A stretch of DNA of 5,198 nucleotides, taken from NCBI RefSeq assembly GCF_042680125.1, contig NZ_JBHTNY010000095.1. One strand, written 5' to 3'. The notes under the pieces are model-generated. The model saw only the letters and a list, made by a program, of their open reading frames with translations, searched no databases and was not told the origin of the DNA. This stretch comes from Robinsoniella peoriensis. GTDB taxonomy: Bacteria; Bacillota; Clostridia; Lachnospirales; Lachnospiraceae. Numbering within the stretch: the first letter of the stretch is position 1; every line of letters starts with the position of its first letter. Both the position numbers and the translations under genes were made by a program. Below, piece after piece: positions 1 to 5,198 of the stretch.

Positions 1-345
1 CATGTTGTCTGCTCCTTTGTTTCTTTTATTTTACATGACCTTAAAATATCTGTCCAATTTATTGTAGCCTATCCACTATTATTTTCAACAATTGTATTAG
101 ATAAGATGATTGTATATGCTATCCCCTTTCTATGTAACTATGTTTTTAGTTCCTTAACCTATAATATTGGCAGTGAAGGAATGTTATTTGTTGGCTTAAT
201 GTCATCAGACATATTAGTATTAGAGGAATTTAAATTTCTAAATTTACTCCTTAAAATTTTTATTTTCCTGTTTCTCTCAGGATTACTGTCAATCGCATTT
301 TATATGAAATTGAAAAGGAGTATGGAGAATGATAATTATAAATAA
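1..345 (+). CDS. ABC transporter permease subunit, 3' part (5' end outside window)
   Basis: The frame is open from base 1 to the TAA at 343-345, giving 114 visible residues. The true start lies upstream of the window, and the ATG at 106 is an internal Met with no convincing RBS. The visible part is strongly hydrophobic, with membrane segments at about residues 18-34 and 36-54 and a last helix at about 80-103 (LNLLLKIFIFLFLSGLLS). It ends in a short basic/polar tail (MKLKRSMENDNYK), as expected for the cytoplasmic end of a permease. Its 3' end overlaps the next permease gene by 17 bp, and an ATPase gene follows, so it is probably one of two membrane subunits of one ABC-2-type transporter. The assignment rests on hydrophobicity and operon context, because no diagnostic motif is visible. 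It could also be another kind of integral membrane protein encoded in the same operon. Confidence 0.7.
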   Translation, partial: HVVCSFVSFILHDLKISVQFIVAYPLLFSTIVLDKMIVYAIPFLCNYVFSSLTYNIGSEGMLFVGLMSSDILVLEEFKFLNLLLKIFIFLFLSGLLSIAFYMKLKRSMENDNYK

Positions 346-1198
346 AGCACTCTTATGTTGTGCCTTGCGTTTCAGGCAGTGGAAAAAAGATTATAAAATT
401 ATGGCTGTTTTTTTATCTGTGCTTATATTAGTTTTTTATTATACTCGAGACATCTATTCTTTCTCTATAAAAATAGGTGAACCGATAACCCCATGGTTAT
501 TTCCAGCGATATTTTCTGATTACATTGTGAGTATGGGACTATTAAAAGTTTTACTTTATTTTGGTGTAATTGCACTATTTTGCAATGCTCCTTTTGTTGA
601 TAGATTATATACATCTGTAATATTGAGATCGGGAAGAATGTCCTGGAGCTTAGGACAAGTGTTTTATATTTTTTTCACTTCTCTAATTTATACATGTTTT
701 ATTTTCATTAGTTCTATAGCAGTTGTCTTTCCTCGAATTAATTTTCTTACACAATGGGGAAAAACAATAGGTACATTGGCTATGACAAATGCTGCGAATC
801 AAGTTCCTCTTTTAATGTTTCCATGGAAATTAATTGTAAATTACGAGCCACTCGAAGCTATATTAATAGCGTTGCTCCTCGTCTGGCTAACATGCGCAAT
901 GATTGGAATGATTTTATTTTGTTTAAACAGTCTGTTTAATAGAAGAATAGGGATAAGTATATGCTGTCTGCTGATTTTAATGGATCCTGTTATCAAATGG
1001 ATGGACAGAGGGGACTTGCTTCGCTTCTCACCTGTATCATGGAGCAGTATAGAAAATCTGGCTACAAACAATATGTCAACGATGCATAGCCCCTTAAAAG
1101 CAATTGTACTTTTATCATCAATATGTATTCTATTAGCAGCGATTGTAATACGATATCATTATCGTCAGCCGTTTGAAAAAAATAATGTAACAGAATGA
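329..1198 (+). CDS. ABC transporter permease subunit (ABC-2-like, six predicted membrane segments)
   Basis: This is a 289-aa integral membrane protein. The ATG at 329 is preceded by AAAGGAG at 314-320 with 8 nt spacing, inside the end of the upstream permease gene, which suggests translational coupling. Hydrophobic stretches lie at about residues 23-38, 66-86, 110-134, 174-200, 206-222 and 256-275, which fits the six-helix layout of ABC-2-type permeases. The basic segment at 91-103 (DRLYTSVILRSGR), between helices 2 and 3, is a plausible cytoplasmic coupling region for the ATPase. The FSPVSW stretch at 233-238, before the last helix, is probably extracytoplasmic or interfacial. Codon use is very AT-rich, as in its operon neighbours. 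With the upstream permease and the downstream ATPase it probably forms a heteromeric exporter. Peptide antibiotic or bacteriocin resistance is one possibility, but the substrate is unknown. Confidence 0.82.
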   Translation: MIIINKALLCCALRFRQWKKDYKIMAVFLSVLILVFYYTRDIYSFSIKIGEPITPWLFPAIFSDYIVSMGLLKVLLYFGVIALFCNAPFVDRLYTSVILRSGRMSWSLGQVFYIFFTSLIYTCFIFISSIAVVFPRINFLTQWGKTIGTLAMTNAANQVPLLMFPWKLIVNYEPLEAILIALLLVWLTCAMIGMILFCLNSLFNRRIGISICCLLILMDPVIKWMDRGDLLRFSPVSWSSIENLATNNMSTMHSPLKAIVLLSSICILLAAIVIRYHYRQPFEKNNVTE

Positions 1199-1208
1199 GG
1201 GCAGCCCT

Positions 1209-1856
1209 ATGAATATTAATCTAAATAATATAACAAAGAAATATGGATCGATAACAGTATTAGATCAAATATCGGTTGAATTTAAAACCGGTACAATTAC
1301 AGGTTTAATTGGACGTAATGGTTCTGGGAAAACGATGATTTTAAAAGCATTGTGCGGTTTTATTAAGTTAGATGAAGGCACAATCAGCGTAGACGGAACA
1401 GTTGTAGATAACCTTTGCAGAACAAACTACAATGTAGGCGCAATCATAGAAAGTCCAGGATTTCTTTCTCAGTATTCCGGATATAAAAATCTGGCGTTTT
1501 TAGCCATGATAAGAAAAAAGATTGGCAGAAAAGATATTGAAAATGCAATGAGGCTGGTTGATCTTGACTATACAGAAAAAAAAGTTGTTGGTAAGTATTC
1601 ACTTGGAATGCGTCAGAGACTTGGTATCGCACAAGTATTAATGGAAGATCCTGATGTCTTATTACTTGATGAACCAATGAATGGTTTAGATAATTCAGGA
1701 GTAGAAAAAATGCAGCAACTGTTTCTGCAGCTAAAAAAGTCCGGTAAGACAATTATAATTGCCAGCCATAGTAAAGAAGACATTATGCTATTATGTGACA
1801 GCGTCATTGAAATGGATCACGGAAAAGTGATTAACATATATAGCCAGTCAAAATAG
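1209..1856 (+). CDS. ABC transporter ATP-binding protein (exporter type, BcrA/LanF-like)
   Basis: This 215-aa cytoplasmic ATPase powers the transporter encoded by the same operon. The ATG at 1209 has GAGGG at 1197-1201, overlapping the stop of the preceding permease, with 7 nt spacing. All nucleotide-binding motifs are present: Walker A GRNGSGKT (35-42), signature YSLGMRQ (130-136), Walker B VLLLDEP (150-156), D-loop NGLD (158-161) and switch His in ASHSKE (H187). The Q-loop position carries Glu (AIIESPGF, E81) where many ABC ATPases have Gln. Glu here is a known trait of LanF/BcrA-type ATPases in lantibiotic immunity and bacitracin resistance systems. The protein is short and lacks the long C-terminal extension of DrrA/CcmA-type drug exporters. 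Family membership is secure from the motifs. The cargo and the link to antimicrobial peptides are inference. Confidence 0.95.
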   Translation: MNINLNNITKKYGSITVLDQISVEFKTGTITGLIGRNGSGKTMILKALCGFIKLDEGTISVDGTVVDNLCRTNYNVGAIIESPGFLSQYSGYKNLAFLAMIRKKIGRKDIENAMRLVDLDYTEKKVVGKYSLGMRQRLGIAQVLMEDPDVLLLDEPMNGLDNSGVEKMQQLFLQLKKSGKTIIIASHSKEDIMLLCDSVIEMDHGKVINIYSQSK

Positions 1857-1895
1857 ATCGTACATGACTATAATATCCAATATGCTAAAAGTGAA

Positions 1896-1917
1896 AGATT
1901 TTTATCTCTAAAAATTT
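1896..1917 (+). terminator. Weak AT-rich hairpin after the ABC operon, possible terminator
   Basis: AGATTTTTA (1896-1904) can pair with TAAAAATTT (1909-1917) across a TCTC loop, with one mismatch. It lies about 40 bp after the ATPase stop codon, where a terminator would be expected. The stem is almost all A-T and only a short T-run (1915-1918) follows, so it would be a poor intrinsic terminator. In a sequence this AT-rich it could also be chance. Confidence 0.25.
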
Positions 1918-1933
1918 TCTGACAACTTATTAT

Positions 1934-1948
1934 AGCAAATGGTTTGCT
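1934..1948. promoter_or_regulatory. Palindrome AGCAAA-TGG-TTTGCT, possible operator or small hairpin
   Basis: AGCAAA (1934-1939) and TTTGCT (1943-1948) are perfect inverted arms around a 3-nt centre. The site lies 95 bp upstream of the -35 box of the glycosidase promoter and 77 bp after the ATPase stop. No T-tract follows on either strand, so it is not an intrinsic terminator. GGTTTGC (1941-1947) can alternatively pair with GCAAAATCC (1950-1958, with a bulge), which gives two mutually exclusive small folds. Symmetry of this kind suits a dimeric regulator, but the distance from the promoter is long and no regulator gene is in view. Confidence 0.25.
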
Positions 1949-2042
1949 CGCAAAATCCTAGTGATATGTTCATCCAAGATATAGAACAGTTTACAAAACA
2001 AGAGAAAAAGCCATAATATAATGTAAAAATTTGTCATTTTAT

Positions 2043-2071
2043 TTGAAATATTCCATCGCTTCATATATAAT
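2043..2071 (+). promoter_or_regulatory. Sigma-A-type promoter for the secreted glycosidase gene
   Basis: TTGAAA (2043-2048) and TATAAT (2066-2071) are separated by 17 bp. This is five of six matches at -35 and a perfect -10 at the ideal spacing. Transcription would begin near 2078, leaving a 5' leader of about 37 nt before the ATG at 2115. A second perfect TATAAT at 2017-2022, or the overlapping CATAAT at 2012-2017 with TTTACA (1990-1995) 16 bp upstream, could act as an additional weaker promoter. The site makes the glycosidase its own transcription unit, separate from the ABC operon. Confidence 0.72.
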
Positions 2072-2102
2072 GATGATATCAACTAGAGATATGAGGAACA
2101 GA

Positions 2103-2109
2103 GGGAGGA
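2103..2109 (+). promoter_or_regulatory. Strong ribosome binding site deciding the ATG at 2115
   Basis: GGGAGGA (2103-2109) contains a full GGAGG core, with 6 nt between the core and the ATG at 2115. It fixes that ATG as the start. The reading frame extends upstream to a TTG at 2031, but a start there would lie upstream of the promoter, would lack an RBS and would place 28 extra residues before a normal signal peptide. Confidence 0.85.
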
Positions 2110-2114
2110 ACTAT

Positions 2115-5100
2115 ATGAAAAGAAAAGGGTTATTTGCACTGTCGATCTTTATGGCCGCATCGTGTGGTCTGTCAGTTTCCGCGCAGGATGCCCCTGCCAA
2201 CGTGTCAGAAAAGCTGGATGTTTCAAATTTTACTATCGTAAATGAATCCATTTCCCACATTCCCGCCACAAAGCGGGGAGCTGAGATCTTGTTTGACTCT
2301 CAGGATCAGATTCCGGCTACACCTGCCGCTGCCAAAATTGATATCAGCGGAAAGACCTGGCAGCCGAACTACCGCATCGAGTGGGGGGCACCAAGTTTTT
2401 ATATCGATCTTGGAGCCTATTATGTAATCAGTGACATTGGCTATATGGACATGAATGGCTCTCCTGCCATAACCGTGTTTCAGGGAGAACCGTTTGGCTG
2501 GACAGAGTTGGGCACTTTGCCGACCAATTATTATAAGACATACCGTGTTGCCCACTTCGATTCTGCCACAGCTACCCGCTTTATCCGTGTAACATCAAGC
2601 GGAAGTGACACAGGAATCAATGAGATCGGGCTGTACGGATATAAAGTCAGCGATCTTACGGAAGAGGATACACAAAAGACTCAGGCCAAACCGGCCGAAC
2701 TGCCAAAGGACAACCTGACTTCCGGTGTAAAAATCGGCGCCAATGCATTTTGCGATGACCCATACACCGCATTATCCGCATTGGGAAATGTACGTGAATA
2801 TTACAACTGGAGCTGGCTGACTGACAAAGAGGGAAATCATTATTTCAACCGCATTGTGAACAAGGATAATTTCTACCGCACAATGCAGTCCATGGGAATT
2901 TCTGTGATCCCCTGTCTGCAGGGAATCAACGACCATTTTGTAGGCGATGGGGAAAACATCAAAGATATTTTTAACACTATCCCTGTTGAGGACGGCGCGG
3001 ACACACTTGACCCTGCCTCCTATGCTCTCCATGGAAATGCCATGTATAATTTAGCCGCCCGTTATGGTTCAAACACAGATATAGATCCTGCCACATTAAA
3101 TGTTGGGGACGGCGATATCCAGGTAGGCTTGAACTATCTTGAAGGAATTGAAACATGGAACGAACAGGACAAGACCTGGGAGACTAAGCAAAGCTACTTC
3201 CATCCATATGAATATGCCGCAATGGTTAGCACTGATTATGACGGACATGAGGGAACGGTTCCAAATGCAGGCGTCAAGACGGCTGACCCGAACTTCAAAC
3301 TTGTGATGGGCGGCGTTGCCGGCGGTGACCGCGCCGTGGAATATCTGTCCCTGATGAAATCATGGTTTGACTATAACCGTACCGATGGCAAATTTGCCTT
3401 GGACACAATCAATTATCATGACTACATCACAGACACTGAGGCACCGGAAAATTCCGATTTCCGCCAGAATGCCCGCAACATTATCGAATGGACGAATGAG
3501 AATGCGCCTGGAAGAGATGTCTGGCTGTCGGAGTTTGATATTGTGGCAGATGACAAGAAAATCGAAGGTGTTGATTCCCATCAGAACCCGGAATATGCCA
3601 AAGCAAGGGCAGAACGCCTTCTCCGCGCATTCCTGGTTGGAGAACGTGAGGGACTGGACCGTATGTCTATGTTTATGCTTCGCGATGAGTGGAGCGGAGT
3701 CTACGCCAACAGCGGGCTGACAACCGGAAAAGGGGACTGGGACAAGAAGACTTCCTGGTACTACCTGTCCTGTGCGACAGATACACTGAAGAATGCAGAC
3801 TTGATTGATTTCAGCGAACAGGATAACGTATATCTCTATACTTACCAGGACAGAGATACATCAGAAGTGATCTATGCTGTTTGGTCACCAACAGCAAACG
3901 GCAGTGAAATCAGTGATTATCAATTGACTGTCGGAAGCCCTGACAAAGCAATTCAAGTGACGCCAAGCGGCCGTTTTAAGGAAGGCAGCAAGGAAATCCT
4001 CCCTGTCTCTTCCGAAGGTACAGTGACGATTCAGGTCAGCGAAACACCTGTTTTCGTTAAGACAAGCGGTCAGGATGTGGAAAACGATCCATTCCCTCAG
4101 CAGCGTATCCAGGTGCAGCAGATGCGCCTCGGGGAGCAGCGCGGAAGCATCGATACAATTACATTTGACAACAAGGAAGTTGTAAATGTAGCGGAAGGCG
4201 GACAGCCATCTTCCGATAACTTTATGCTGACACAGTTCTGGCATCTGTTTGACGAACAGACTTCAGATAAAACTGCAGAGACTCCGTGGATCAAGACACG
4301 GGTGAATCCAACTACTGAAATGTCTGCCATAGCTGTGCATAAGGACCGCGCATATCCTTACGACTGTATCCTGACCTTCGATGATATTTACACAATTACA
4401 TATATCGGAATCTTTGATACATATGGAACCGGACAGATGGATATTCTCGATGACATGACCGGCGAGCTCATCTATTCATCCAAACTGAATACTTACAATA
4501 CCTGGGATCTTGTCCCGATGACCTCGGAACCAGTGCACACCAACCGCATCCGTATTGTCAAATACGATGACGCGAAGCTGAATGAGCTTGCATTCTACGG
4601 ATATCCTGAGCAGCGCCGTGTCGGAATTGATGCAGAACCTGTCCCAGGTGAAATCGGAGCGGCAGCGACATCCGAACTGACTCTTAAGGAAATTGCCTCT
4701 GTAGATGTTGACAACTTAAGCAGGAGCTCCAAAAATCCCCAGACAGTTGACCAGGCATTCCAGAAATTGTTTGACGAACAGAATCTGCTTCCGGCAAATG
4801 ACGGTGAGGCTGTAAGCAAGGATGCCAAATTTGCCACTAACTTCTCCAATATCTGGGGCAGCGGCATGTCATTTCCATACGATGCTGTTGTGACTTTTCC
4901 GGAGCCAACTACTATCACCAAAGCCGGGATCTTTGTTGGCTGGGGCTTAAACAATGGAAATTTTGAGATTTATAACAATGAAACCGGGGAATTAATCGTA
5001 AGCGATACGCTGACCGGAAACTGGAAAATGATGTATCTGACCTTTCCTGAGCCGGTGGAGACCTCTTCCTTACGCATTGTGAAATACAATGAACGGACAA

Positions 5101-5123
5101 TCTGTGAGATAGGCTTTTACTAA
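2115..5123 (+). CDS. Secreted multi-domain glycoside hydrolase (clan GH-A-like) with three discoidin-like modules
   Basis: This 1002-aa protein starts with a signal peptide (basic MKRK, hydrophobic core 5-22, probable cleavage after SVSA at 20-23). Domains in order: discoidin/F5-8-C-like module (about 35-178), TIM-barrel catalytic domain (about 200-560), beta-rich domain (about 565-650) and two more discoidin-like modules (about 675-832 and 855-1002). The barrel shows clan GH-A hallmarks. These are the acid/base Glu after Asn at the end of strand 4 (ETWNEQDKTW, E350), NYHDY near strand 6 (433-437) and the nucleophile Glu in VWLSEFD (E473). A well-structured block, EYAAMVSTDYDGH (366-378), lies between them. 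It probably hydrolyses glycosidic bonds with retention of configuration outside the cell, while the beta-sandwich modules bind glycan. No LPXTG, SLH or C-terminal membrane anchor is present. I cannot assign a CAZy family or substrate. GH39- or GH5-like folds are the nearest general comparison. Its composition is higher in GC than that of the upstream genes. Confidence 0.85.
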   Translation: MKRKGLFALSIFMAASCGLSVSAQDAPANVSEKLDVSNFTIVNESISHIPATKRGAEILFDSQDQIPATPAAAKIDISGKTWQPNYRIEWGAPSFYIDLGAYYVISDIGYMDMNGSPAITVFQGEPFGWTELGTLPTNYYKTYRVAHFDSATATRFIRVTSSGSDTGINEIGLYGYKVSDLTEEDTQKTQAKPAELPKDNLTSGVKIGANAFCDDPYTALSALGNVREYYNWSWLTDKEGNHYFNRIVNKDNFYRTMQSMGISVIPCLQGINDHFVGDGENIKDIFNTIPVEDGADTLDPASYALHGNAMYNLAARYGSNTDIDPATLNVGDGDIQVGLNYLEGIETWNEQDKTWETKQSYFHPYEYAAMVSTDYDGHEGTVPNAGVKTADPNFKLVMGGVAGGDRAVEYLSLMKSWFDYNRTDGKFALDTINYHDYITDTEAPENSDFRQNARNIIEWTNENAPGRDVWLSEFDIVADDKKIEGVDSHQNPEYAKARAERLLRAFLVGEREGLDRMSMFMLRDEWSGVYANSGLTTGKGDWDKKTSWYYLSCATDTLKNADLIDFSEQDNVYLYTYQDRDTSEVIYAVWSPTANGSEISDYQLTVGSPDKAIQVTPSGRFKEGSKEILPVSSEGTVTIQVSETPVFVKTSGQDVENDPFPQQRIQVQQMRLGEQRGSIDTITFDNKEVVNVAEGGQPSSDNFMLTQFWHLFDEQTSDKTAETPWIKTRVNPTTEMSAIAVHKDRAYPYDCILTFDDIYTITYIGIFDTYGTGQMDILDDMTGELIYSSKLNTYNTWDLVPMTSEPVHTNRIRIVKYDDAKLNELAFYGYPEQRRVGIDAEPVPGEIGAAATSELTLKEIASVDVDNLSRSSKNPQTVDQAFQKLFDEQNLLPANDGEAVSKDAKFATNFSNIWGSGMSFPYDAVVTFPEPTTITKAGIFVGWGLNNGNFEIYNNETGELIVSDTLTGNWKMMYLTFPEPVETSSLRIVKYNERTICEIGFY
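2217..2648 (+). other. Encoded N-terminal discoidin (F5/8 type C)-like module
   Basis: Residues 35-178 of the glycosidase show the outline of an F5/8-C/CBM32-type beta-sandwich. They include LFDSQ (59-63), FYIDLG (95-100), the strand YVISDIGYMD (103-112), RFIRVT (155-160) and the closing INEIGLYGY (168-176). The same landmarks in the same order recur in the two C-terminal modules. A role in binding carbohydrate is typical for such modules in glycosidases. Calcium or ligand residues cannot be assigned by eye. Confidence 0.65.
2712..3794 (+). other. Encoded TIM-barrel catalytic domain with GH-A catalytic pair
   Basis: Residues 200-560 carry the barrel. Recognisable strand-like segments are GISVIPCLQG (261-270), YLEGIETWNE (341-350), FKLVMGGVAG (394-403), LDTINYHDY (429-437), VWLSEFD (469-475) and GLDRMSMFMLRDE (513-525). 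The predicted acid/base E350 is codon 3162-3164 and the predicted nucleophile E473 is codon 3531-3533. Their order and separation of about 120 residues suit clan GH-A retaining enzymes. Both Glu residues are intact, so the domain should be active. Confidence 0.7.
4137..5120 (+). repeat. Encoded tandem pair of related discoidin-like modules
   Basis: Two modules (about residues 675-832 and 855-1002) align by landmarks: FDEQ (712-715 / 886-889), PYD followed by a beta strand (748-750 / 921-923), GIF (765-767 / 938-940), TGELI (782-786 / 957-961), a Trp (797 / 970), RIVKY (813-817 / 987-991) and EL-FY / EIGFY at the end (825-828 / 998-1002). They resemble each other more than either resembles the N-terminal module, suggesting a later duplication. 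A Pro/Gly/Ala-rich linker (833-854) separates them. The second copy stops at FY, where the first continues as FYGYPEQ. Confidence 0.7.
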
Positions 5124-5198
5124 TCAGTACCACCGGCTTAGCCGGTGGTTTGTTTTCCGCCCTATAAGGGCTCGTTTCCGGTACTGGAGTCTAAAGAC
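5121..5198. mobile_element. Candidate structured end of an IS200/IS605-like element (no transposase in view)
   Basis: Three inverted repeats are packed into 62 bp. The outer arms are CAGTACC (5125-5131) and GGTACTG (5180-5186), enclosing the 9-bp terminator hairpin (5129-5149) and a second hairpin GCCCT-ATA-AGGGC (5159-5171). The outer arm shares bases 5129-5131 with the terminator stem, so the folds partly compete. A further near-palindrome GTCTAAAGAC closes the window (5189-5198). IS200/IS605 elements lack terminal inverted repeats but carry subterminal hairpins, and IS200 has a terminator-like hairpin at its left end that blocks read-in transcription. The bases just before 5121 are TTAC, the tetranucleotide target of IS608. 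No transposase sequence is visible, so this is a structural guess. A plain terminator plus a structured leader of the next gene is the alternative. Confidence 0.35.
5129..5156 (+). terminator. Strong intrinsic terminator after the glycosidase gene
   Basis: ACCACCGGC (5129-5137) pairs perfectly with GCCGGTGGT (5141-5149) across a TTA loop. The 9-bp GC-rich stem is followed directly by TTGTTTT (5150-5156). It begins 6 nt after the stop codon, so it should end the glycosidase transcript. It may also belong to a larger structured element that continues to the window edge. Confidence 0.85.

Noticed and set aside
106..345. ATG at 106 as the true start of the first permease
   Set aside because: The frame is open and hydrophobic back to base 1, and no good RBS precedes 106, so the gene is better read as cut by the window edge.
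1444..1752. Open frame on the minus strand within the ATPase gene
   Set aside because: It lies wholly inside a gene with all ABC ATPase motifs intact, so it is a shadow frame without coding evidence.
1864..1911. Tiny 15-codon reading frame after the ATPase gene
   Set aside because: It has no RBS, no recognisable sequence and lies in AT-rich spacer. It is likely chance.
2031..2114. A TTG start at 2031 adding 28 residues to the glycosidase
   Set aside because: It lies upstream of the TTGAAA-17-TATAAT promoter, has no RBS, and would bury the signal peptide. The ATG at 2115 has a strong GGAGG 6 nt upstream.
3367..3720. 117-codon alternative + strand frame inside the catalytic domain
   Set aside because: It overlaps the region encoding NYHDY and the nucleophile LSEF in the real frame, and its own translation has no recognisable features.
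3885..4330. Long open frames on the minus strand inside the glycosidase
   Set aside because: They overlap a well-supported coding region with continuous domain structure. They show no RBS or family motif.

Overview
All three complete genes and one partial gene in this window lie on the + strand. Low-GC ABC transporter genes, strong GGAGG-type ribosome binding sites, a sigma-A-like promoter (TTGAAA-17-TATAAT) and a secreted multi-domain glycosidase together suggest a Firmicutes bacterium. A gut Clostridia/Lachnospiraceae-type organism is my best guess. This is inferred from style only, because no rRNA or other marker gene is present.

Region 1 (1-1856) is the end of an ABC transporter operon. 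It contains the 3' part of a membrane permease gene (open at the left edge), a second permease of 289 aa that overlaps the first by 17 bp, and a 215-aa ATPase starting 10 bp later. The order permease-permease-ATPase, the small ATPase and its Glu in the Q-loop position resemble exporters of the ABC-2/lantibiotic self-protection (LanFEG/BcrA-like) type. The cargo cannot be read from the sequence.

Region 2 (1857-2114) is a 258-bp AT-rich gap. It holds a weak AT-rich hairpin, a perfect 6-bp-arm palindrome, a very good promoter at 2043-2071 and a strong RBS at 2103-2109. It contains no credible gene.

Region 3 (2115-5123) encodes a 1002-aa secreted protein. It has a signal peptide, an N-terminal discoidin/F5/8-C-like beta-sandwich, a TIM-barrel catalytic domain with the clan GH-A signature (acid/base in WNEQ, nucleophile in LSEF), a beta-rich domain, and two further discoidin-like modules that are clearly related to each other. 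It is most likely a carbohydrate-binding glycoside hydrolase for complex glycans. I cannot assign a CAZy family. Its base composition is visibly higher in GC than the transporter genes, so the two regions may have different histories.

Region 4 (5124-5198) starts directly after the stop codon. It holds a strong intrinsic terminator nested inside a longer inverted repeat with a second small hairpin. This resembles the structured end of an IS200/IS605-type element, but no transposase is in view. The glycosidase ends exactly where this structure begins, so its C-terminus could have been set by an insertion.

I see no tRNA, rRNA, CRISPR array or known riboswitch. The most notable items are the unassigned GH-A-like enzyme and the structured sequence directly abutting its 3' end.
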